DNA of 64,000 bases, from assembly GCA_950097015.1 (NCBI GenBank), contig CATNEN010000039.1, forward strand, positions 496,001 through 560,000, in the 5' to 3' direction. This document shows positions 22,101 to 34,100 of the stretch, piece after piece. Position 1 is the stretch's first letter. Each line of letters opens with the position of its first letter. A model generated the notes under the pieces. It was not told where the DNA came from and made no database searches. It saw nothing but the letters and a program-made list of their open reading frames with translations. The position numbers and the translations under genes are program-made. The DNA comes from Macrostomum hystrix (Eukaryota; Platyhelminthes; Macrostomidae).

Positions 22101-25100
22101 AGCCGACCCACCACCGTCTCCTCGAGAGCCGCTGGATGCCCCGGTCTCCCACAGCTGCGGATCCGAGTCGAGACTCTCCAGCGACGCGTGCGCTGAGGTG
22201 CGCTGCGTAGGGTAGGCAAGGGCGGGGATTTGAGTCTAGCTTCTGCGCACCTTTTGAGTCAGGCATAACAGGACAAGAGTGAAAACAGATAGGCTGGTAG
22301 AAAAGTATATCACTCCTTGCCCAGTTGGGCCAGGCTTAGCAGGACAAGAGTGCAAATGGATAGAGTGGTAAAAAAGTATATCACACCTTGCCTAGCCACA
22401 GCTAGCCTAGGCAGCATTGAAAAGTTCAAATAAGTGGTCCAAAAGTGCATGGATGGGCGCGAGTTAAAAATGGATAATAATCCTGGGAATTCACCAAACC
22501 AGCCAATTAAATGCCAGCAAACTGCCACTTAACTTATATTAAGTTAATATGTATATAACTAATTAAATTAAGGCCTAATTGTAGATTTGCTGCAAAGTAA
22601 ATAAACAACAAAATGTGTAACTGATCATGCAAGACAACAATTGAAGAGTTCATGAGTATATATAGATGTTCTTAGTGATTAATAGCGGAATTAGTAACAC
22701 TACAGAGTGAGTCCGGCTAACGGTTTAGTGAGGGCAGGTTAAACAAGAAGCAAGCACTGCAATCGGTAAGGAAAACACGAACAGTCGTGCAGCTACACTA
22801 GGCACAGCAGTAGTTCGAGAATACCTTTAGTCCACGCGCCTGCTGTGAGCACGGCAAAGTCTAAAAATATTCAGGGCATATTACATGTTAGAGTGGGTGT
22901 TAAAAGTGCATTTCGTGGATACGTTATGGCTATTGTGAGTTCTACAGATCTACTTTGCTGGCAGTGCAACTGTCCAGAACTGGGACTCTACGGATTGATG
23001 CGAGAACACCGCAATTGAGCCTGATTACGGTGCCTAATAAAGTGCTTGGTCCATAATGAGGCTATTGGGTAAATAATTTTTTCGGAAATTACACTAGAGA
23101 GAAAAACATTCAAGGCAATGAAATATGTTATCGGGCTAAAGTCGGTAACGCTGATAAATGATAACGATAGCCTGTTAGTTGACATCGGCATTAAAATAGC
23201 TGCAAATAAAAATGTAACTACAACTTAGTTAATCACAACAGAAACCTCAAAAAGGAATATTAGAAAGAAAATATCACCTTAGATGAGAATTAGATTTGAA
23301 CAACATTAAACTATTGAAGGTCAAACTAAGAGTTAAAATCCACGCGTTTGCTTTCAAAAGGCCTGCTCGCTGTCTATGTATGGCACGCTGTTATCGTTAC
23401 TCACGCTACTACACAACGCCAAGACTCCGCAAATCTTAGCACACTTCTGCCAGAAATGCTTCATTTCTCACCGGAGTGGCGGCAGAAGCGACTGCGACCG
23501 AAGTCTTGGCGGGCCGAATTCCCATCTGCGGTTGCTGTGGAAACAGGTGACATGGACGCAGCCGCTTGCCCACCTGGCTGGGAACGTAGCTGTAGTCGTC
23601 AGACACGCCAGCTAGGCTACCGCAGCGAGCGCCTCCCCTCTCCCTTAGCTGCATGTACAGGTCTTCGAGTGACCGGCAAGACGGGAGAGTGTTTCCAGGC
23701 GCGGTGCAAAGTTTGCACACAAAATCCCACACTGTCAGAAGCATCTGTGTCGTCTGCAGCTTAAGAAAATCATATCGAAACATGGCGGCAGGGGTTGCGT
23801 GCCCATCGCCACCATCCGAAAGCAGCTGCTTGATCTCAGACTCGAGCAGAGAGAGTCTCTCTGCAACCTCGATGGTGGCCTCCTCAAGTGGGCAGGCGAA
23901 ATAGCGGCGCGACTCAGCGACCGCGAGTTGTAGAAAGCTACCCAACCCTGAGCTAGAAAAATCCAAAAGAACTCTGCAAGAATTCGAACTGTTTACCTTG
24001 TCCGCTGGGCTTGTCACGTCCGCAGCGTCTAGAACCGCGTCGATATCAGTCTCCAAGAAGCTAAGGGCACCCTTCAACTTCACCTTGACGGGTGGGTCCA
24101 CATGGATGTCAGTCTGGCTCTCGGCGTCACAAAACGCAATTTTTGTGCTTGTCGCTTTGCCACTTTTCGGCTGCTCAGCACGGCAGTACGAGCTAAATGC
24201 AGAGGACGCACCCTTTAATGCGAAGTCAGGTTCAATGCCGGCGGCGTACTGAAGCCGCTTCTCAGGTTCAACCACATCAGAAAAACACAGAATGCTGCTA
24301 ACGAATTCAGGTGAACGTCGGGCTCGCTCATCACGATAGTCAATCAAAGATCGAACCATAGTTGCTTCAGGTTGATGGTACACCGACTCAATTTGATTCT
24401 CAGTATCTAGTTCTTCAGAACGGCCGTTTCTGACAGGGAATGCTTCTGCCTCTGTCTGGGAGACAATGTCTCGCGTTTCTTTACGCAATAACTCTTTAGC
24501 AACTAAAAGCCTCTCTTTCTCCGATAAATTGCGCTCTAGTTCTTCCAATCGGTTGCACTGAATTTCGAGCTCTAGCTTCTGACCGTACAGATTCCTCTCA
24601 AGGTCGAGCATCTCGCTTTGCATCTGCACAATTTCTGCCCATCTCGACTGAAGCTCCACTTCGCTGGCCGCTTTACGATCATCAAAGACCAACTGGGCGA
24701 TTGCAATTTCACTTTCCTTTGCAAAAAGAGCATTACTTTCATTAGCTAAAATGGTCCTGAGTTGGTCTAGCTCGTTTATAGCTAAAATGCTAGTATTTGC
24801 TTCGGTAAGGTTTAATAAACTACCGGAGTTTTCATTTGGGATGCCGTCAGTAGCTACACAAACGTCCGTTTTAGTTGGCATAACTTTCAGGGAATCACCC
24901 TTGTCTTGTAGCGTAATGAGTGGTATGGCTGATGTCTCAGACTTGGATGAATCGTTTGTAATAGAGGCCGGATCGCTAGAAAACATAGCTGAGGAAACCT
25001 CTAACGTTTTTTCGCCATTCTCTGATTGCCTGACCGAAATACTCTCGGCCAAATATTTTTGATGATCTGAATTTAATTCAGACAATTCTTGCCTTCTCGA

Positions 25101-28100
25101 TGCGATTTCTTTGCTGAGTGAATGCAACTCATTTAGCTTCGCAGTGACACGCAATTGAATGTGTTCAAGTTTTGCTTTCTCTTTTTGAGCCTGAAGTAAA
25201 GCGTTGTTGGTCAAATCGACGTCACTTAAACTAGATAAGTCACAATTCTCAGCTGCTACAATGTTACTAACAGCACTGGTAGCATCAACTCTGCTCTCAG
25301 ACAAGCCAGCACTGACGTCCTTTAGTTGGTACGACGCACTTGTGCTTGCATCGACTTTCGCTTCCGATGAGCCGACGCTAACACTCATCTGGTCAAAACT
25401 AGCAGTCGAGCTCTGATCAACTCTACCCTCAGACAAGCCAGCACTGACGTCCTTTAGTTGGTACGACGCACTTGTGCTGGCATCGACTTTCGCTTCCGAT
25501 GAGCCGACGCAAACACTCATCTGGTCAAAACTAGCAGTCGAGCTCTGATCAACTCTACCCTCAGACAAGCCAGCACTGACGTCCTTTAGTTGGTACGACG
25601 CACTTGTGCTTGCATCGACTTTCGCTTCCGATGAGCCGACGCAAACACTCATCTGGTCAAAACTAGCAGTCGAGCTCTGATCAACTCTACCCTCAGACAA
25701 GCCAGCACTGACGTCCTTTAGTTGGTACGACGCACTTGTGCTTGCATCGACTTTCGCTTCCGATGAGCCGACGCAAACACTCATCTGGTCAAAACTAGCA
25801 GTCGAGCTCTGATCAACTCTACCCTCAGACAAGCCAGCACTGACGTCCTTTAGTAGGTACGACGCACTTGTGCTGGCATCGACAGTCGCTTCCGATGAGC
25901 CGACGCAAACACTCATCTGGTCAAAACTAGCAGTCGAGCTCTGATCAACTCTGCTCTCAGACCTGCAAGCAATGATGTTGTTATGCTCATTTAAGACGAC
26001 TGAGCTTACATTAGCTTCTGAAAAAACCGAGTTTGGATCAGATTCAGTTTGGCTGCTTGCTTCTGTTTTGCTGGATGAAAAGTTGCAGCAACAGACTGCG
26101 ATTTGTGATCCAACACTTCTTTTGAAAGTCTTGCTGTTAAATTCCAAACACTTAAATTGCTCCTGTCCTGAAATTAGTTGCAATGATGATGCGTAGTCAA
26201 TATCTTGTCTTTCAATGTTGTCAAGCTGGAACGGCTCAGTCGAAGAGCACACTGTCCGATTAAATGTAGTAGTTGCCTTATCTTGGAATGTTAAATTCGG
26301 TAAATATTCTTGTCTAGCATGAACTGACACTGCCTGATTTTCAGATTCATGCAAGGAAAACTGAAGATAAGATTTCTCGGCTGTGAGTTTGTCAAGTCGA
26401 ATGCTTTGGCTTTTAACTGTCTGCAGCAGTTCCTTCAATGTGCTCTTATAATAGCAAAGATTCTGAATGTCTTCAACACATTGCAGATAAAGAGCACTAC
26501 TACTTGTGGGCTCCAGAAGCTCTGTCTGTGAAGCTGCTGAAGTAGTAGCTGAAGTTGTAGGATGCTCAAAAGCATATTTTGACGCTTCTTTTTCGCCTTC
26601 AAGCTTCATAGAAAGAGATTCGCGATAAAACGTGACGTCACTCTCCAGTCTGATCACTACGTCTTTTAAATGCTTGATTTCTGACAAAAGATCAAGAAAT
26701 CTGGAGCCAGTGTTTTCGATTTCGGTGTGTTGGGCACAAATTTTAGCCTGTTTTTCTTTCACTTCATCAGTTAATTTGGCAATAAAGGAGTCTTTTGAGT
26801 TTAAAGATTCCTCCTGTAGCAAACACCTTGATCTTAACTCAAGCGACTGTCTTTGAAATTCCTGAAGATCTTGCACAAGAACGTCCCTTTCAGCTACAAG
26901 CTTTAAAATATCGCTTTGCGAAAGTTCAGGTTTTGCATCGCTTTCGTCGTCGAATGGCTTAGACGACAGTGAATCATCAACATCACCGCTTCTTGAAGCT
27001 CTAGAAATTTGGGTTTCAAGTTGTCGCTGCAGTTGGTGTGCATGGCTCTTTGATTTAGCAAGTTCGTCTTCAGTTTCCATCCTATCTGTTTCATCCCTTG
27101 CTTGAATTTCTAAGAGCACTTTTAGATCTGATTCAACAGATTTTAACTTGAATTCTAGTTTGCTTTTTTGATTTTCTATTTTTTGCAGGTCATCTAATAG
27201 GACATCACTTTCAAGCAAACGCTGTTTTAGCTCTTCATTGGCAGCAAGAAGAAGTTTATATTGATGCTCTTTATTTTGCTCCAGAGTTTCAGCGGCAGCC
27301 TTTGATTCTGAGAAAAGTTGCTCGAACGCGGATATTTCTTTATAAGCTGACTCCAGACGCGCGTGAAGTCTATCGTGATCGTTACTTGTATTAGCATATG
27401 AAAGTTTAAGGAATGTGTTTTCATCCTTTAAATTATTAATTAACTGATCATTCGAAAACAGTGCCCCCTTCAATGCTTCATTTTCTGAAACAAGACATGC
27501 GATCTCATCTTTGTACTTTGTTAGTTCAGTCTCAATGAGTTCTTTCTCTTCCAAAACTGAGCTGCTAGCTACGAATAGATTTCTTTCTCGTTCAGCAAGC
27601 AAATCAACAGTGCGCTCAAGTTCAGCCGATTGAGCTGCAAAGATGTCGAGCTTCTTCTTTAGCGAATCATTCTCATAGAGAACGGTTTCATATGCTTCTT
27701 GCAGCTGGCACTTATTTATATCAGTAATTTCTAGAAAACATAACGAGTCCTCATTGTGTTGTTGAATGTCGGATGCCACAGAAAAATAATCATCTTCCGT
27801 TGAATCCATCTCTGAGTGCAAATGCTGTGCTTCGATGCCACAATTCTCATATTTTGATATTTCATCATAATGAGCTAAGTGATAGTGCTCGGATGATGCT
27901 TCGGTAAAAGACATATTAGGGAAAAGCAAACATTTATCTACCTGACAAGAAGCATCGCGGAAAAGAACTGAGTTTGCAAGAAATAAATCAGACTTTGATA
28001 GATATTTGTAATTGCTTGATTTTTCACTTCTGTCGGAATACGAATTCTGATATTTGAAAGCATGGAAGCCTGGTTGTTGCATTAATGAGACTTGATGTTC

Positions 28101-31100
28101 GACTTCTGAGCAAGTTTGGACCGCCTTTTCGACACTATGCCTCTCTGTACCTAAATAGACCATTCTATTATGGTCGAAATTCGCATCTTGCACTGTCCTT
28201 GATATACCTTGACAGATACCAACCATTGGGATATTTAAGGAAGCGCCTACTATAGGAGTATGATCTTCAGAAAGCTCGGCTTTGGCATCAAACCAAAGGC
28301 TACATTCAGACTCTGGCTTGTACAGGGGATTTCGAATTGCAGCCAACCTCATATGTGAGTTCGGATCGTCCAACGGAACTTTTATGTCGCCATCCGGTGC
28401 AGTTGCGCACATATTGAGCAGTGGATTAGGGTTCTTTTTTCTTCTTAAGTTAGAAGCAGCAAACGATAACCCGCCTTCAAAATTTAAATCATCAGAAATA
28501 GCTATTGGTAAATATCCAAATCGATCACTCTCAAAGCTTGAATCAGCGACGGAAAAAAGTATACCTACACGATAAGAAAAAAGACAACTTTTCTGTGGGT
28601 AACAAACAGAAGAGCCTTTCACTTTTAGGGCACATGTTTTAGGACAAAAACATGCGCAATCATTATCAACAGGCACATGGGAGCTACCAGAAGCTCCATG
28701 CAACGAACCGAAGCAGCCATCCATGTGTTGTAGCTGTGCAAATGAAGCTTCATCAGACCTCTTGTTTAATGAAACACAACTCGCATCCACATGCTCTAGC
28801 ACAGTACTAGAGCTGGCATCAGTCTTCTCTACGGACGATCCACAGCTGACATCCACATGCTCTAGCACAGTACTAGAGCTGGCATCAGTCTTCTCTTCGG
28901 ACGAACCACAGATGGCATCCACATGCTCAAGCACTACGCACGAGCTGGCATCAGTCTTCTCTTCGGATGAACCACAGCTGACATTCACATTCTCAAGCAT
29001 TGTACAAGAGCTGGCATCAGTCTTCTCTTCGGATAAACCGCAGCTCACATCCACATGCTCAAGCATTGTGTAAGAGCTGGCATCAGTCTTCTCTACGGAC
29101 GATCCACAGCTGACATCCACATGCTCAAGCATTGTACAAGAGCTGGCATCAGTCTTCTCTTCGGATGATCCACAGCTGGCATCCACATGCTCAAGCACTG
29201 CGCAAGAGCAGGCATCAGTCTTCTCCTTGGATAAACCACAGCTTGCATCCACATGCTCAAGCATTGTAAAAGTGCTGGCATCAGTCTTCTCTTCGGATGA
29301 ACCACTGCTGACATCCACATGCTCAAACATTGCACAAGAGCTGGCATCAGTCTTCTCTTCGGATGAACCACTGCTGACATCCACATGCTCAAGCATTGCA
29401 CAAGAGCTGGCATCAGTCTTCTCTTCGGATGATCCACAGCTGGCATCCACATGCTCAAGCACTGCGCAAGAGCTGGCATCAGTCTTCTCCTCGGATGATC
29501 CACAGATGGCATCCACATGCTCAAGCACTGCGCACGAGCTGGCATCAGTCTTCTCTTCGGATGAACCACAGATGGCATCTACATGCTCAAGCACTGCGCA
29601 AGAGCTGGCATCAGTCTTCTCTTCGGATGATCCACAGCTGGCATCCACATGCTCAAGCACTGCGCAAGAGCTGGCATCAGTCTTCTCTTCGGATGATCCA
29701 CAGATGGCATCCACATGCTCAAGCACTGCGCACGAGCTGGCATCAGTCTTCTCTTCGGATGAACCACAGATGGCATCTACATGCTCAAGCCCTGTATAAG
29801 ATATGGCATCGGTCTTCTCTTTGGATGATCCACAGCTGACATCCACATGCTCAAGCATAGTATAAGATATGGCATCGGTCTTCTCTACGGATGATCCACA
29901 GCTGACATCCACATGCTCAAGCACAGTATAAGATATGGCATCGGTCTTCTCTACGGATGACCTACAGGTGGCATCCACATGCTCAAGCACTGCGCACGAG
30001 CTGGCATCAGTATTCTCTTCGGACGAACCACAGATGGCATCCACATGCTCAAGCACTGCGCACGAGCTGGCATCAGTCTTCTCTTCGGATGAACCACTGC
30101 TGAGATCCACATGCTCAAGCATTGCACAAGAGCTGGCATCAGTCTTCTCGTCGGATGATCCACAGCTGGCATCTACATGCTCAAGCACTGTATAAGATAT
30201 GGCATCGGTCTTCTCTTCGGATGAACCACAGATGGCATCTACATGCTCAAGCACTGTATAAGATATGGCATCGGTCTTCTCTTCGGATGAACCACAGATG
30301 GCATCCATATGCTCAAGCATTGTAAAAGAGCTGGCATCAGTCTTCTCTTCGGATGATCCACAGCTGACATCCACATGCTCAAGCATAGTATAAGATATGG
30401 CATCGGTCTTCTCTACGGATGATCCACAGGTGGCATCTACATGCTCAAGCACTGTATGAGATATGGCATCGGTCTTCTCTTCGGATGAACCACAGATGGC
30501 ATCCACATGCTCAAGCACTGCGCAAGAGCTGGCATCAGTCTTCTCTTCGGATGAACCACTGCTGACATCCACATGCTCAAGCATTGCACAAGAGCTGGCA
30601 TCAGTCTTCTCTTCGGACGAACCACAGATGGCATACACATGCTCAAGCACTACGCACGAGCTGGCATCAGTCTTCTCTTCGGATGAACCACAGCTGACAT
30701 TCACATGCTCAAGCATTGTACAAGAGCTGGCATCAGTCTTCTCTTCGGATAAACCGCAGCTCACATCCACATGCTCAAGCACTGCGCACGAGCTGGCATC
30801 AGTCTTCTCTTCGGATGAACCACAGGTGGCATCTTTGTATTCTAGTTTAGCATACGAGCTGGCATTAGTCGTTTGGAATAAACCACAACTGTTGTCCTTG
30901 TGCTCAGGCATGGCATACGAACTGGCATCGGACTGTTTTTTCAAATCAAATTTTAACAGCAAAGAGATTTTCGAGCTTTGTAAAGTTTTCGTTGAGGCGT
31001 CATTAGAAACATGCTCAACCGTATCATGCGCTAAGGAGTAAAGTGATTCGCTAGATCCAAGCAAACTAAGCCTTGAGAAACTCCTAAGCACTGATGTCTT

Positions 31101-34100
31101 CTTGGAACTGAGTATTTTAACATGATTTCTGCTTCTTTGTAATGAGCTGGGCAGCTCCGACGATTTTAGTATGTTCGGCAAGCTTTGAAACCGCTTTAAC
31201 TTAAAAGAGCTGGGGCCGTACAGAAGTAAGCTCTCCTCGGCCGCTGTTTTAACGAAGTTAGATGTGCGCTCGACTTTTAAATGAGCGCCAAGAGGATAAA
31301 CACTATCGAATTCCTTTCTAACGTCATTTGTAAGACAGCCTTCATCAGATGTGCACATGTACTCTAAATCGTGCGAAAAATCATTGTCTTCAAAAAATTC
31401 ATCGCACTGTGCAAGAGCTGTGAAGCTACTACACCGAGGCAACGAATTGCTGTCCATTAAAAAGCCTTGCAGTTCAAGTTTAAGGCAATCTAAATTTTGC
31501 TCCAAATCGTGGTTTAGCTCTACAAGCTGCACTAACTTGTTGTCTTTGATTCTCAAGAGCTCGACAAGAAACTCATTGTGATGATGAAGTTCAGATTCAG
31601 ATTGCAGTGCTCGATCACAACAACATATCAGGAGATCGAGTTCAAAAAGAACATTAAAGTTATTTTGCGTCTCGTGACTTCTATACATCGCTCTAGATAT
31701 ACTACGACTCTTAAGGCGACGACTGATAGTATCAAGAAGACACTTCTTTTCAGCAACATCAATAGACAATCGATCAAGGCGCGCTACGAGGTCAACGTTA
31801 TCAGTCGTCATTTCTTCGGAAGACAGTAAGCTAAACTCTTTCGATACCTTCTCAGACACTTTTTCGACCTCGAATTGTAAGCTAAACAACTTTTGAACAA
31901 GTTGCCTGATTTCAGTGCTCGCCAAAGAAAGGTTGTTGTCCTTCATTTCTGACTCTGCCAAAAGAGAGTTTTGCTTATCGGACAATCTGCTAACTTCCAA
32001 CTCAAAATCATCGATAAGTGATCGTGTAAAATCAAGAGCTTCTTTAAGGCCCCTGTTTTCTTCTGATAGTGCAATGTTCATTTTTGATAAATTGAATACT
32101 TGCAAGTTTAATTCATGCAAAATAACTTTTGATTCCTCACTGCACAGCTCTCTGTACGTGTCATAACTAAAATTCTCTGATTGTGTTTGCACAGAAACAA
32201 GAGCTCTGACACTTTTGGGAACGACTGATGTTTCGTATTGTGTGGTACTTTCAATACCTTCTGTTGCTCTGTATTGAATACTGCCAATAGAGCCGCAATG
32301 AGCTGATCCTCGGGGCGTACTTGCATTTGAATGGATATTGGCATGAGACTGCTCCACAGTAGGCACACTATACGCCAAAAAAACTGCGGCTGGGGACTCC
32401 AGTATCGACGATATTCCTTCATCCAGTGATGTATTGTGCGGAGGGGCTTTATTTGAACTTACTGAACCTGTCTCACCATAAAAATTGCCCGGGTCAGAGC
32501 ACACATGGCATTTCGAGGTCTCTATTAGTTTAACTAAATCATCTGTTGAGGTTTTTGCATGCACCTTGCCAATCGGCAAGTCACACAGCGCAGGATTTAA
32601 CAATGAAGCAGCACTGACTACAGTATTTAAGCCAGAAACGTTTGCATCAGACGTGACGTTGTAGGTAGCTATGGTCATTTTCTCTCTGGCTTCAATATTT
32701 TCTGCTGCAGTAATGAAGGATTCCTTTATGCTCTCGGTCGTTTTAATCGTACGTGCTGAAGAGCTTAGGAAATTCTCAGGATAATTACTTTCGTCTGCAC
32801 GAGCATCATCCCTGACGCTTTCGAGCTGCTGCTGCTTATAATCATACTGAAACGCAGAAGGACCTTTATGTCGAAGTAATATTTGTGGAATAAAGTCACT
32901 GTTTATCTCAAGGCCGTACTGGGTGCTAGCGTCAGTTGTACACACACTGCTGGCGAAAGACCCTTTTTCTGTATTCCCAGAACCAGTGTATACGCTTGGC
33001 ACTCTATTTGTTGCAGAACTAACGAAGGGCTCTGTCATTGAAGCTGAATTACATGTCTCAACCGCAAAACCGACTTTAGCATCCTGCACTACATATCCTA
33101 TTGATTGCACACCTACGTCTAGCATCTCAACAGTAGTAACCGGGAGAGCTGAGTTGCAACCTGAGCGCATTGTATCGGCAAACACATCACTGCCTGTAAA
33201 GTCTGCATAATTAGTTATACTAGAATCGATTGATACATTTTCAGTTGCTGTATAAGCATCAGAAAATTCTTTTTCCGCAGCAGCATTAACGTCATGGAGT
33301 ACGTTTAGTGGCGACTTAGTCGCTGAACTTTTACAGAACTCTGACATCTCACGTTCGTGACGAACATTTAAATTTGAAGTGTCTAAAAGCATTAGTCCAA
33401 AGTTAGAAACATCAGATTGCTGACTCGTGTGCTGCAAACCACCCGACCTTAATAAAAGCGCATCATCGGACTCCGTCGAGGCATCGAAGACGGAACCTTC
33501 ATCGGTGAATGTACTAACATCCGTTACTTTAACTTTAGCTGAAACACTTGTGTCGCGCATCTTTTGAGAAACCCACGAACTTGCATCGCTAACACTTTGC
33601 AATACATGCGTAATTCTGGAACGGTAGCAATCGGCTCCAGTTGACATTTTGAATTCTGTAGTTGTGTTTGAGTCCAAAGTAGAATATTTGCAAGTGCCTT
33701 CATCTGAGAGACTCGAGGGGCTAAAGTTGCTTAATGCTGGGTCATCACTCTCAGCGTTAGAGCGTGACATGACTTTAGTCGGTACACTTGACTCGCAAAA
33801 CCTCGAAGGGAAATGTATCATTCCAGCATCGGAATGAGTACAGACATGAGACCCTCTAATGAGCTCTGTACATTGATTTACATTAGAGAAGTCTTTGGTG
33901 CAGTCAACTTCTGCATCACTAACGAGAATATTTTTGCAGCACGTGGCTGTTTCAACCAGCAGAAGTGCTTCAGTACCACAGAGAGCGTCAGCAACTGGAG
34001 AGTGGAAATTAGAATCAAAGTCTGATTTAGACATCATCAGACATTGAGCACTAGTATCGGACACAATGAAGGCGTTAGTCAACGTACTTGCTTCTTTGGT

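Noticed and set aside
23436-23573. Last residues of the 4,025-residue open frame as the true C-terminus
   Set aside because: A CAG/GTGGGC donor at 23574 in phase 0 and a good phase-0 acceptor at 22203 argue for splicing out; without cDNA this remains the weaker part of the model.
28723-30835. Plus-strand frames antisense to the giant exon
   Set aside because: Shadows of the 66-bp coding repeat; the minus frame is the one continuous with unique coding sequence.
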